Source of the DNA: an uncultured Tateyamaria sp. | Lineage (GTDB): Bacteria; Pseudomonadota; Alphaproteobacteria; Rhodobacterales; Rhodobacteraceae | NCBI RefSeq assembly: GCF_947496075.1 | Contig: NZ_CANMBJ010000002.1 | Location: forward strand, 682,001-746,000 | Length of the DNA stretch: 64,000 bases | Direction: 5' to 3' | Shown: one piece after another, positions 32,480-40,974 of the stretch | How the letters are laid out: every line of letters begins with the position of its first letter | How positions within the stretch are numbered: the stretch's first letter is position 1 | Notes under the pieces: model-generated | Told to the model about the DNA's origin: nothing | The model's database searches: none | Seen by the model: only the letters and a program-made list of their open reading frames with translations | Position numbers and translations under genes: made by a program

Positions 32480-34554
32480 TCTGGCGGCTGGCGGTTGGTC
32501 TGGCCCTTTTGGCCGCACCGCTTTGGGCGGAAACGGATGGTCTGGACGAGGCCACGATACGCCCGGACGACCGGTCCGTCACCGAGCGGTTGCTGGTGCG
32601 CGCCGGGTTCGGTGAGCTGCAGAAAAGCTATGCCCTGATTGTTGGTGTCAGCGATTTTGATGAATTCACCGACCTGCCAACCGCCAAGGACCCGTTGCGC
32701 ATGCGGGACTACCTTGTCGACGAGGCGGGCTTTGACCACGTGCATATCCTGACCGGCGACAAGGTTACCAAGGACCGGTTAGAAGAGTTGATGCTGGATG
32801 ATTTCCGCCAGCTTGTCGGGCCGAATGACCGGTTCCTGTTCTATTGGTCCGGACATGGAGAGACATTGGGTCAGGGGCCGGGTGCTCGCGGCTTTCTGCC
32901 CTTGAAAACCAGCCGCAAGGGCCGGTTTTCGACCATGGTGTCGATGGATGATATCGCCGATTGGGACAGCTACATCATCGCGCATCAGGTGCTGTACCTG
33001 ATGGACAGCTGCTTTTCCGGTTTGGTGGGGTCGGCCCCGCAGTCCGATCTGGCGGATATCACCCGCGCCCAGTTGGGCGGACCCGCGCGCCACGTGATCA
33101 CGGCCGGGCGTGCAGATGAGCAGACCATCGCGGTAGACCAGTTGGGCGGCTCTGTCTTTACCCATGCCCTTCTCAACGGGTTGCGCGGGGCGGCGGATGC
33201 GACAAACGCGCTGGGCAAGGATAATCTGGTCTCGGTCGGTGAGTTGAAATCCTATCTGGGTCAGGAGGTGACGCGTCTGCGCACCCGTTTTGGCTGGCAG
33301 CGGTCTATCACGCCGCAGATCCGGGATTTGACGGGATCAGATGGGGCATTCTTCTTTCCCGTTCCTGCCGCGTTCGCCCCCGAGGAGGATGATCCCGAGC
33401 CTGATCCACCCGTGTCGGATGGCGTTGCCGAGATGCAGCAGGCGCTGATCGATCTTGGTTATGACACTGGCGGCGTCACAGGCGTTTTGAACCTGAGGAC
33501 GCAGGTGGCCTTGGTTCTGTTCCAGCGTGATCAGGGGCTGGAGGAAACCGGTCAGGCCGATGACGTCACGCGGCGCGCGATCATTGCCGCCCTTGCCGGG
33601 CTGGCGCAGCCGCAGGGTGATGGGGATGTGTCCGGGGAGGACGGCCTGCCCGAGACAGTGATGGCGATCGAGCGTACGGAGCGGGCTGCAATAGAGCCCG
33701 CGACACCAGCGCCCCTTCCGCCGCAGGATATACGTGTCCGACCTTGTGAGACGTGCCCGGAGTTGATCCGCGTGCCGGGCGGAACAATGGCTTATGGCCC
33801 GCGTCCTGTGGATGATCCGATCCCGTCGATCACTGAGGAGGTTGCGCCGTTCTTTATCTCGGCCACCGAGGTCACCATTGGCCAGTTCCGGGCCTATGCG
33901 GAGGACACGGGCGTTGCCTTTGTTGATGGCAAGACGTCCGAGGGGCCCAGTTGCTTTGACTGGCAGGAGGGCGACAAGCTGCGCAAGACTGCACAGGCCT
34001 TTAACCAGGGAAGTGACCTGAGCAGCGATCACCCGGTGTCCTGCGTCAGTCGCAGGGATGCGATGGGGTATGTTGATTGGTTGAACGAGCAGACCGATGG
34101 GCCGCGCTACCGCCTGCCGACCGAGGCTGAGTTCGAGCTGTTACTGGAACGCCAGTTGAAACATCGGATCGCTGAGGAAGGGTTCAACCGTGACCTCAAC
34201 AACGATGCAGATGTGGTCTGTGCGCTGGGCAATTTCGGCGATGCCACGTCGCAATTCAGCTGGCGCAACCAGTCCTGCAATGACGGCAATCCGGGCGTGG
34301 CGCTGGTCGCGTCCTACCCGGCTGATGCCAATGGCCTGCACGATCTGGCGGGCAATTTGTGGGAATGGGTGGCGGATTGCTGGCGGGGCAACCTGTCTTT
34401 GCCACGTGCACTGGAGGGGTGCGAGAGCGGGACGCTCAAAGGTGGGTCGTTTGATGACCCGATCAAGAATGCCGCACCGGAGACACGGCAACCCGTGCCC
34501 GCAGACCGGCGCCAGACCAATATCGGGTTCCGCGTGGCGCGCGATCTGGAGTGA
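32476..34554 (+). CDS. Secreted caspase-like protease fused to peptidoglycan-binding and FGE-sulfatase domains
   Basis: A 692-residue protein. A signal peptide (1-18) is followed by a C14/caspase-fold domain (about 50-290) with its dyad intact: His127 in YWSGHGE and Cys179 in LMDSCFSG. A PG_binding_1-like module comes next (about 317-372, MQQALIDLGYDTGGVTGVLN), then a proline-rich linker and a formylglycine-generating-enzyme-type domain (about 425-690) with RLPTEAEFE (546-554) and GNLWEWVAD (626-634). Metacaspases cut after Arg or Lys. Export to the periplasm, cell-wall binding and an FGE-type recognition module suggest an envelope role. It overlaps the preceding small membrane protein gene. 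Confidence 0.9.
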   Translation: MIWRLAVGLALLAAPLWAETDGLDEATIRPDDRSVTERLLVRAGFGELQKSYALIVGVSDFDEFTDLPTAKDPLRMRDYLVDEAGFDHVHILTGDKVTKDRLEELMLDDFRQLVGPNDRFLFYWSGHGETLGQGPGARGFLPLKTSRKGRFSTMVSMDDIADWDSYIIAHQVLYLMDSCFSGLVGSAPQSDLADITRAQLGGPARHVITAGRADEQTIAVDQLGGSVFTHALLNGLRGAADATNALGKDNLVSVGELKSYLGQEVTRLRTRFGWQRSITPQIRDLTGSDGAFFFPVPAAFAPEEDDPEPDPPVSDGVAEMQQALIDLGYDTGGVTGVLNLRTQVALVLFQRDQGLEETGQADDVTRRAIIAALAGLAQPQGDGDVSGEDGLPETVMAIERTERAAIEPATPAPLPPQDIRVRPCETCPELIRVPGGTMAYGPRPVDDPIPSITEEVAPFFISATEVTIGQFRAYAEDTGVAFVDGKTSEGPSCFDWQEGDKLRKTAQAFNQGSDLSSDHPVSCVSRRDAMGYVDWLNEQTDGPRYRLPTEAEFELLLERQLKHRIAEEGFNRDLNNDADVVCALGNFGDATSQFSWRNQSCNDGNPGVALVASYPADANGLHDLAGNLWEWVADCWRGNLSLPRALEGCESGTLKGGSFDDPIKNAAPETRQPVPADRRQTNIGFRVARDLE

Positions 34555-35730
34555 TCAGTTCAAGCGTGCCTGCAGCACCCGCACCATGTTGCCGCCCATG
34601 ACCTTGCCGATGGTTTCGGTGTCGAGCCCTGCCTCAAGCAGTGCATGTGTCAGGCTGGACAGTTTGGACGTGTCGAAGGCGGTCTTGACCGAGCCGTCGA
34701 AATCCGACCCGAGCGAGACGTGATCGGCACCCACGGTATCGACGGCCTTGGCGATCATGGCGGCAATTGCTTCGGGCGTGGCGTTGCGGCACAGGATGTC
34801 GCCCCAATAGCCGAGGCCGATCACGCCGCCGCTGGCGGCGACGGCCTTCATGATGTCATCCTCGAAATTTCGGGTGACGGGGCAGAAGCCGTGCAGGCCT
34901 GTGTGGCTGACAATCACGGGCATGTCGGTGAGGGCCAGCACATCTTGCGCCACCGCCGGGCTTGCATGGGCGAGGTCCAGTACCATGCCGCGTGCCTCGA
35001 TTTCGGCCACGACGGCGCGCCCGAACTCTGTCAGGCCCATGTCGCGCGTGCCGTGCAGGGAGCCGCCCAGTTCATTGTCAAAGAAGTGTTGCAGCCCGAT
35101 GATGCGGTGCCCGGCCTCTTCCAACCGGTCGAGATTGGCCATGTCCCCTTCGAGCGCGTGCGCTCCTTCGATGCCCAGCAAACCACCCACGGCGCGGCTG
35201 CCCGCAGCGCGGGCGGCGAGATGCGCGTCCAGTTCGTCCCGCGTGGTGATGACCGTCAGCCGGTCGGGCATCTTGGCGGCGACCTTGTGCAGACGCTCGG
35301 CCTGATAGATTGCGCGTTCGGCTAGCGACCCCCATGTGCGGGGCGGCCAGAGCTGGCCGATGGCGAGGGGCGTGATGTTGTCGAAGGCGTCGGCGGAGTT
35401 CGCCTCGTAATTCTGTCCTGCAGGGGATTTCGTGACGGCGGCAAAGACCTGTAGCGCCACGCCGCCTTCGATCAGGCGGGGCACATCGACATGGCCACGA
35501 TCGGCCCGTTTTTCGATGCTGCGTTTCCAGAGCAGGCTGTCGGCGTGCCAATCGCCCACGATCAGGCTGTCATGCAGTGATTGTGCGGCGTCCGACACGG
35601 GGTAGGGATCATGCGCGACAATTGCATTTCGGCTGCGTTCGACATGTCCCGGCGCGATGGCCAGAAAGGCCGTAACGCCTGCAACCACCAGAACCAGAAG
35701 CCCGATCAGGCCCCGTTTGATCCAACGCAT
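34555..35730 (-). CDS. Membrane-anchored dipeptidase (renal dipeptidase family M19)
   Basis: A 391-residue zinc dipeptidase with an N-terminal membrane anchor (about 5-26). Family motifs are DWHADSL (metal-binding His and Asp) near residue 60, the EGAHALEG segment with the bridging Glu near 190, FFDNELGGS, LDLAHAS and VSHTG with further His ligands, and GSDFDG near 343. It cleaves dipeptides, often including D-amino acids, in the periplasm. It converges on the caspase gene with the two stop codons directly adjacent (TGATCA). Confidence 0.92.
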   Translation of the reverse strand: MRWIKRGLIGLLVLVVAGVTAFLAIAPGHVERSRNAIVAHDPYPVSDAAQSLHDSLIVGDWHADSLLWKRSIEKRADRGHVDVPRLIEGGVALQVFAAVTKSPAGQNYEANSADAFDNITPLAIGQLWPPRTWGSLAERAIYQAERLHKVAAKMPDRLTVITTRDELDAHLAARAAGSRAVGGLLGIEGAHALEGDMANLDRLEEAGHRIIGLQHFFDNELGGSLHGTRDMGLTEFGRAVVAEIEARGMVLDLAHASPAVAQDVLALTDMPVIVSHTGLHGFCPVTRNFEDDIMKAVAASGGVIGLGYWGDILCRNATPEAIAAMIAKAVDTVGADHVSLGSDFDGSVKTAFDTSKLSSLTHALLEAGLDTETIGKVMGGNMVRVLQARLN

Positions 35731-35876
35731 GACGTATCCTCCCTTGGCTGGATGGTATCATAGGACCGTGCATGTGGCGCGTGCCAGACTGACGGGGCGG
35801 CAGGCATCGCCTTGTGCCGGGATCATGGCGCGATATGGTAGCGCAAACGGTGTTGGATGCAGAGAGGGAGATGGCC

Positions 35877-36878
35877 ATGAAAGATCCGATCAGGTGGGGT
35901 ATTCTGGGGGCCAGCAACTTTGCTCTCAATGATATGGCCCCGGCCATTCACGCGGCCCAAGGGGCCGCATTGACGGCCCTGGCTACTTCATCACCTGCGA
36001 AGGCCGAGGGCTTTTCCGCCTTTTGTCCGGGCCTGCGGATCCATGACAGTTATGATGCATTGCTGGCCGATCCTGCGATTGACGCAGTGTACATCCCGCT
36101 GCCCAACCACTTGCATGTGGAATGGTCATTGAAAGCGCTGGAGGCTGGGAAACACGTCCTGTGTGAAAAGCCGATGGCGATGGCCGCCGCTGAGTATGAG
36201 GCGCTGATTGCGGCGCGGGAGGCGTCGGGCTGTTTTGCAACCGAGGCCTACATGATCGTGCATCACCCGCAGTGGCAGCGCGCACGCACCCTGTACGAAG
36301 AAGGGGCCATCGGGCAGCTGATCCATGTTGAGGGTCTGTTCGGCTATGACAATTCGAGCGAACCCGGCAATGTGCGCAACCGGCCTGAGACGGGCGGCGG
36401 CGGTATTCCGGACATCGGGGTTTATACCTATGGCTGCACCCGCTGGCTGACGGGTCAGGAACCGGACGAGATCACCCATGCCGATGTGGATTTCGAGAAT
36501 GGCGTGGATGTGCTGGCCCGCGTGTCGGTCCGGTTCCCTGGCTTTTCTGCCCATTGGGTCAACTCGATGCGCATGCATCCCGTTCAGGAGATGACCTTTG
36601 TCGGCTCTGACGGTGTGATCAAGCTGACCGCGCCGTTCAACCCGGCGCGCTTTGCCACGGCGCGGCTTGAGCTACAGCGCAACGTACATGGCGGTGCGGG
36701 CGGTGCAACGGTGACCGAAGAACGGTTTCCCGGTGTGGACCACTATGTGCTGCAGGTCGAGGCGTTTTCGGCGCATGTTCGGGATGGTGCACCATACCCT
36801 TGGCACCTTGAAGATGCGCGTGGCACGCAGAAGGTCATTGACGCGGTGTTTTCCAAAGCCAAAACTACCAGTGGTTGA
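35877..36878 (+). CDS. Gfo/Idh/MocA-family oxidoreductase
   Basis: A 333-residue NAD(P)-dependent dehydrogenase of sugars or cyclitols. The Rossmann motif GILGASNFA is at residues 7-15, the typical EKPMA at about 99-103 carries the catalytic-region Lys, and the second domain has the GGGGIPDIGVY segment. I chose the ATG at 35877, six bases after AGAGGGAG; the ATG at 35871 directly abuts that site. The substrate cannot be told from sequence. Confidence 0.88.
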   Translation: MKDPIRWGILGASNFALNDMAPAIHAAQGAALTALATSSPAKAEGFSAFCPGLRIHDSYDALLADPAIDAVYIPLPNHLHVEWSLKALEAGKHVLCEKPMAMAAAEYEALIAAREASGCFATEAYMIVHHPQWQRARTLYEEGAIGQLIHVEGLFGYDNSSEPGNVRNRPETGGGGIPDIGVYTYGCTRWLTGQEPDEITHADVDFENGVDVLARVSVRFPGFSAHWVNSMRMHPVQEMTFVGSDGVIKLTAPFNPARFATARLELQRNVHGGAGGATVTEERFPGVDHYVLQVEAFSAHVRDGAPYPWHLEDARGTQKVIDAVFSKAKTTSG

Positions 36879-36926
36879 TCGACCCTCTTTTGGGGATTCT
36901 TTTGGGTCGTAATATGGAGCGGGATC

Positions 36927-37196
36927 ATGGCAGGGGGATGGGCCAAGGACGGCGCTGTGTCGGAACAGATCGAGGCCTCGATCTCGGACGAGCTTGCGCG
37001 GATGCAGGCCCGCAAAACCCCCGTTGGCGAAAGTCTGACCTATTGCGCCGAATGCGATGAACCAATCCCGGAAGCACGACGCATTGCCGTGCCCGGAGTC
37101 AAATTATGCGTGGAGTGTGTTGCTGAGCGGGATGCCATTCGTGTCCAGCGTGGCGGCATCAATCGGCGTGGGTCGAAGGACAGTCAATTAAAGTAA
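36927..37196 (+). CDS. DksA/TraR-type zinc finger protein
   Basis: An 89-residue protein of the short DksA/TraR type. The four zinc ligands are Cys40 and Cys43 (CAEC) and Cys61 and Cys64 (CVEC). It lacks the long coiled coil of full DksA and resembles the short phage- or plasmid-type forms that bind RNA polymerase in the secondary channel without ppGpp. The gene follows the oxidoreductase after 48 bases with GGAGCGGG upstream. Confidence 0.88.
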   Translation: MAGGWAKDGAVSEQIEASISDELARMQARKTPVGESLTYCAECDEPIPEARRIAVPGVKLCVECVAERDAIRVQRGGINRRGSKDSQLK

Positions 37197-37279
37197 AACT
37201 TGTCTAATGCCATTGAGAAAAGAGGATTTTTAGTGCCGCGCGGCAGGCGGCAATCTGAAGTTTCAAACGATTAGAGAGT

Positions 37280-38134
37280 ATGGTTCGCGTGTATATTCAA
37301 CTCGATACTGCCCGAATTTTTTTTGATACTGTTGGCGCCCAGCTGGAGCTTAGCCCCGACATCATGCAAGAGCGGCCGACGCTGCTGGTGCTCCATGGGG
37401 GGCCAGGTTTCGACCACTCGACCTTGCGCCCTTATTTTGACCGTTTTGCCGATGATTTTCAGGTGATCTATCTGGATCATCGTGGCAGCGGGCGATCAAC
37501 CGGTGATCCCGAGACATGGACGCTTGACCAATGGGCCGATGACATAGCCGCATTTTGTGATTTGGTGGGCATCAAGCGGCCGGTGGTCTTTGGACAGTCT
37601 TTTGGTGGCATGGTCGCGATGCACTATGGTGCGCGGCATCCCGATGGGCCGTCCAAGCTCATATTATCCTCCACCTGTGCGCAATTCCGTCTGGACGAGA
37701 CCATGAATATGATGCGCAGACTGGGTGGCGATGCGGCCGCGGAGATGGCGAACGAGTTCTTTTCCAACCCGTCGCAGGAGCGTTTTGATCGCTATGCCCA
37801 GATATGCCTGCCGCTGTACAGCCAGACGGAAAACCCCGATGCTGCAGGCTTTCGCAAGCGGGCGATCCAGCGGCCCGAGGTTGCGGTCCATTTTTTTGGT
37901 CACGAAATGAAGGACATGGACATGCGCGGCGAGGTTTCCGGCATCACATGCCCGACCCTCGTCCTTGGCGGCGCGCTTGATCCCGTCACGCCGCCGGTCT
38001 GTTCGGAGGAGATTGCGCGGGCCGTGGGTGGCAATGCGACGCTCGAGATGTTCGAGGGGTGCGGACACGGGGTGCACCGCGATGAACCGGATAAGGCCGA
38101 GCGCGTGATGAGGGCGTTTCTGGTGGGCGGCTGA
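37280..38134 (+). CDS. Alpha/beta hydrolase, proline iminopeptidase-like (S33)
   Basis: A 284-residue alpha/beta hydrolase. HGGPG (39-43) forms the oxyanion hole typical of prolyl aminopeptidases, and the nucleophile is Ser107 in GQSFGG. The Asp and His of the triad are in GGALDPVTPP and GCGHGVHRDEP near the C terminus. It may remove N-terminal proline from peptides, but related esterases and epoxide hydrolases share these motifs. It lies between the zinc finger gene and the convergent pepF. Confidence 0.85.
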   Translation: MVRVYIQLDTARIFFDTVGAQLELSPDIMQERPTLLVLHGGPGFDHSTLRPYFDRFADDFQVIYLDHRGSGRSTGDPETWTLDQWADDIAAFCDLVGIKRPVVFGQSFGGMVAMHYGARHPDGPSKLILSSTCAQFRLDETMNMMRRLGGDAAAEMANEFFSNPSQERFDRYAQICLPLYSQTENPDAAGFRKRAIQRPEVAVHFFGHEMKDMDMRGEVSGITCPTLVLGGALDPVTPPVCSEEIARAVGGNATLEMFEGCGHGVHRDEPDKAERVMRAFLVGG

Positions 38135-38155
38135 GGGCCGCCCGCCGGGACCCTG

Positions 38156-39976
38156 TCAGTCTTCCATCGCTTCGAGTTCGTCGATGAAGCCAGAGATCAT
38201 GCTGAGCCCCTTGTCCCAGAATTTCGGGTCCGAGGCGTCGAGGCCGAAGGGGGCCAGCAGTTCCTTGTGGTGTTTGGAGCCGCCTGCTTTCAGCATGTCG
38301 AAATACTTGTCTTCAAACCCTTCGGTGCCTTCCGCGTAGACCGAGTAGAGCGCGTTCACCAAGCCGTCGCCGAAGGCGTAGGCGTAGACGTAGAAGGGCG
38401 AGTGCACGAAGTGGGGGATATAGGCCCAGAAGGTCTCGTACCCGTCCATGAATTCGAAGGCGGGTCCCAGGCTTTCGCCCTGCACGCTCATCCAGATGTC
38501 GTTGATGTCTTCGGGGGTCAGCTCGCCACCCCGGCGCGCTTCGTGCAGTTTGCATTCGAAGTCATAGAAGGCGATCTGGCGCACGACCGTGTTGATCATG
38601 TCCTCAACCTTGCCGGCCAGCATGACCTTGCGCTGGGCGTCGTCCTTTGCCCCGTCGAGCATTTTGCGGAAGGTCAGCATTTCGCCAAAGACGGAGGCGG
38701 TTTCGGCCAGCGTCAGGGGCGTTGAGGACAGCATCTCGCCCTGACCGGCGGCCAGTACCTGGTGGACGCCGTGGCCCAGTTCGTGCGCCAAGGTCATCAC
38801 ATCGCGCGGTTTGCCGAGGTAGTTCAGCATCACGTAGGGGTGCACGTCTGTCACCGTGGGGTGGGCGAAGGCTCCAGGGGCTTTGCCCGGCTTTACGCCT
38901 GCATCAATCCAGCCCTTCTTGAAGAACGGGTTTGCCAGCTCACCCATGCGCGGATCGAAGGCGTTGTAGGCGTCCATCACCGTCTTTTCCGCTTCGTCCC
39001 AGTTCACGATGCGGGGGTCTTCCATGGGCAGGGGCGCGTTGCGGTCCCAGACCTGCATTTTCTCGAGGCCGAGCCATTTGCGTTTCAGCTCGTAGTAGCG
39101 GTGGCTGAGTTTGGGATAGGCCGCGACGACGGCGTTGCGCAGCGCCTCGACCACTTCGGGTTCGACCTGGTTCGACAGGTGACGCCCGGTCTGGGCCGTG
39201 GGCATCCCGCGCCAGCGGTCGAGGATTTCCTTTTCCTTGGCCTGCGTGTTGTGCACGCGGGCGAAGGTCTTGATGTTGCCCGAGAACACTTCGGCCAGTT
39301 CGCGCGCCGCCGTTTCCCGTTTTTTGCGGTCGGGGTCGGTGAGGAAATTCAGCGTGCCCTCGATGTTCAGGGCTTCGCCGTCGATGTCGAAGGTCAGACC
39401 GGCAATGGTTTCGTCAAAGAGCCGCTCCCAAGCGTCGCCCACAACACCGAGATCGTGCAGGAATTTCTCCAACTCGTCGGACAGTTGGTAGGGTTTCATC
39501 GCTCGGATCTTCTCGAAGACCGGCTTGTAGCGAGCGAGGTCGGTGTTCTCGTCCAAGAGGCCGCTCAAGTGGTCATCTTCCAGCCGGTTGAGTTCCAGTG
39601 TGAAGAACACAAGCGGGGTGGTGAAGTTGGTGATCTTCTCCTGCATGTCCGACATGAATTTGGCCCGGTCTGCGTCGGTGGTCAGTTGGTAATAGCGCAG
39701 GCCCGCATAGGACATGATGCGACCGGCAACCTGATTGATCCGCTCTTGGCGCTGGATGCACTCCAACAGTCCTTTGGCGTCCAACTGGTCGAGCTTATTT
39801 TCGTAGTCGGCGGCAAAGCTCTTGCATGCGTCCTCCAGCCAGTCGAGGTCGCGTTTGAGTTCGGCGGCATTTTCGCCCGTGTAAAGGTCATCGAGGTTCC
39901 ATTCGGGCAAGTTGCCCAAGGGCTGATCCCCGGCAGAGGCGTTTGCGTCGCGGACGGGGAAGGGGAGTTGGAACAT
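38156..39976 (-). CDS. pepF: Oligoendopeptidase F (M3 family)
   Basis: A cytoplasmic zinc endopeptidase of 606 residues that degrades oligopeptides. The metal site is LAHELGHGVHQV (HExxH, about residues 390-401), with the third ligand region in ASVFGEMLTF soon after. The M3B-type helical N-terminal domain is complete. The start is the ATG at 39976, giving MFQLPFPVRDAN; the reading frame is open for another 11 codons upstream without a ribosome site. Confidence 0.93.
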   Translation of the reverse strand: MFQLPFPVRDANASAGDQPLGNLPEWNLDDLYTGENAAELKRDLDWLEDACKSFAADYENKLDQLDAKGLLECIQRQERINQVAGRIMSYAGLRYYQLTTDADRAKFMSDMQEKITNFTTPLVFFTLELNRLEDDHLSGLLDENTDLARYKPVFEKIRAMKPYQLSDELEKFLHDLGVVGDAWERLFDETIAGLTFDIDGEALNIEGTLNFLTDPDRKKRETAARELAEVFSGNIKTFARVHNTQAKEKEILDRWRGMPTAQTGRHLSNQVEPEVVEALRNAVVAAYPKLSHRYYELKRKWLGLEKMQVWDRNAPLPMEDPRIVNWDEAEKTVMDAYNAFDPRMGELANPFFKKGWIDAGVKPGKAPGAFAHPTVTDVHPYVMLNYLGKPRDVMTLAHELGHGVHQVLAAGQGEMLSSTPLTLAETASVFGEMLTFRKMLDGAKDDAQRKVMLAGKVEDMINTVVRQIAFYDFECKLHEARRGGELTPEDINDIWMSVQGESLGPAFEFMDGYETFWAYIPHFVHSPFYVYAYAFGDGLVNALYSVYAEGTEGFEDKYFDMLKAGGSKHHKELLAPFGLDASDPKFWDKGLSMISGFIDELEAMED

Positions 39977-40044
39977 GTGTCGGCACCTTTGGTTACGTGT
40001 TGCGCCCATAGGTATGGGGCGTCGTCGGGAGGAGCAAGGGGTTC

Positions 40045-40110
40045 GCCGCGCCTTGTGCGCGGCGACCGGCTGGGGCTCTGCCCCAGACCCCGAGGTATTT
40101 TTGGCCAGAA
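40045..40110. repeat. Intergenic hairpin repeat with GGGGCTCTGCCCC core
   Basis: Upstream of pepF and downstream of the amidohydrolase gene lie two hairpins, CGCCGCG/CGCGGCG (40045-40065) and CTGGGGC-TCT-GCCCCAG (40071-40087), followed by CCCCGAGGTATTTTTGG. The hairpin core recurs at 59352. On the plus strand the T-run after the second hairpin looks terminator-like, but both flanking genes are on the minus strand. It is likely a dispersed repeat of the genome. Confidence 0.6.
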
Positions 40111-40116
40111 GAAAGG

Positions 40117-40974
40117 CTAAGGGGTGAAGAGGCGGTTGGGCGTGTCGAGGAAGATCTTTTGTCGTTCTTCTTCAGTTGTGATGGATGACAGGTTGTCGGC
40201 CAGTGTGGCGGCGTGGGGCATCTGCGCGCCGTTCAGCATGATGTGGGGCCAGTCGGAGCCCCAGAGGCAGGCATCTGGGTTGGCGTCAATCAGGCGGCGC
40301 ATCAGAGGGTGGGTTTGGATGATGTCGTCCGTCAGCCGGTAGGGAGCGGAGAGTTTGACGAAGGCGTGACCCTCGGCCAGCAGGGCACAGAGGGTGTCGA
40401 TGGCTGTTGTGTTCGGGTTGAGGTTGGTGGGCCAGCCGCAATGGTCGATGACCAGTGGGACGGGCAGGGCGCAGATGTCGTCGGCCAGCTCCTCGATATG
40501 CTGGTCGGCGTGCAGCAGCATCTGGATGTGCATCCCGTGATCGGCCAGCGTGGACGCCATGGCCTTGGCTCCGTCCCATGTGAGCACGCCGCCGTGGACG
40601 TAGTTCAGGCGGACGGCGACGATTTTGTTGTCTGCAAACTGCCTGATGTCGCGTGTCGGTGCGCCATCCGGCAGAAGGCCCACGCCTTTGAAGCCCTGGC
40701 CCATGGCGCGCACCGCTTCGAGCGTCACGGTGTTGTCGGTGCCGTAGAGGATGGAGTGCACGATAAGGCTGTTTGAGCAGCCAAGCGCGTCCAGGTGGGC
40801 GCGGTAGCGGGTGAGCCAGCCATCGAAGCCGATGCCTTTGGCCGGGTTTTCTGCGCGGGTGGGCGAGAGGGGGTGTTCGGGGCCGCCCAGCAGGTGCACA
40901 TGGGCGTCCCATGCGCCTGTGGGCAGTGCCGTTTCGGGGGTTGTTGGTGCAGGCGGCGGCAGGGCGCTATCCAT
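40117..40974 (-). CDS. Amidohydrolase-family protein (PDC lactonase-like)
   Basis: A 285-residue TIM-barrel hydrolase. The first strand has the metal-binding WDAHVHLLG (about 21-29), then QMLLHADQH with a further His, VIDHCGWP near 178, and the catalytic-region Asp in WGSDWPH near 241. This set matches the amidohydrolase-2 group that includes 2-pyrone-4,6-dicarboxylate lactonase. The substrate is unknown. The ATG at 40974 overlaps the stop region of the ligase gene; another in-frame ATG is at 40983. Confidence 0.85.
   Translation of the reverse strand: MDSALPPPAPTTPETALPTGAWDAHVHLLGGPEHPLSPTRAENPAKGIGFDGWLTRYRAHLDALGCSNSLIVHSILYGTDNTVTLEAVRAMGQGFKGVGLLPDGAPTRDIRQFADNKIVAVRLNYVHGGVLTWDGAKAMASTLADHGMHIQMLLHADQHIEELADDICALPVPLVIDHCGWPTNLNPNTTAIDTLCALLAEGHAFVKLSAPYRLTDDIIQTHPLMRRLIDANPDACLWGSDWPHIMLNGAQMPHAATLADNLSSITTEEERQKIFLDTPNRLFTP

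Noticed and set aside
38762-40120. A 452-codon open frame antisense to pepF
   Set aside because: It is a shadow of the G+C-rich pepF coding sequence; the protein has no recognisable domain and pepF is certain on the other strand.
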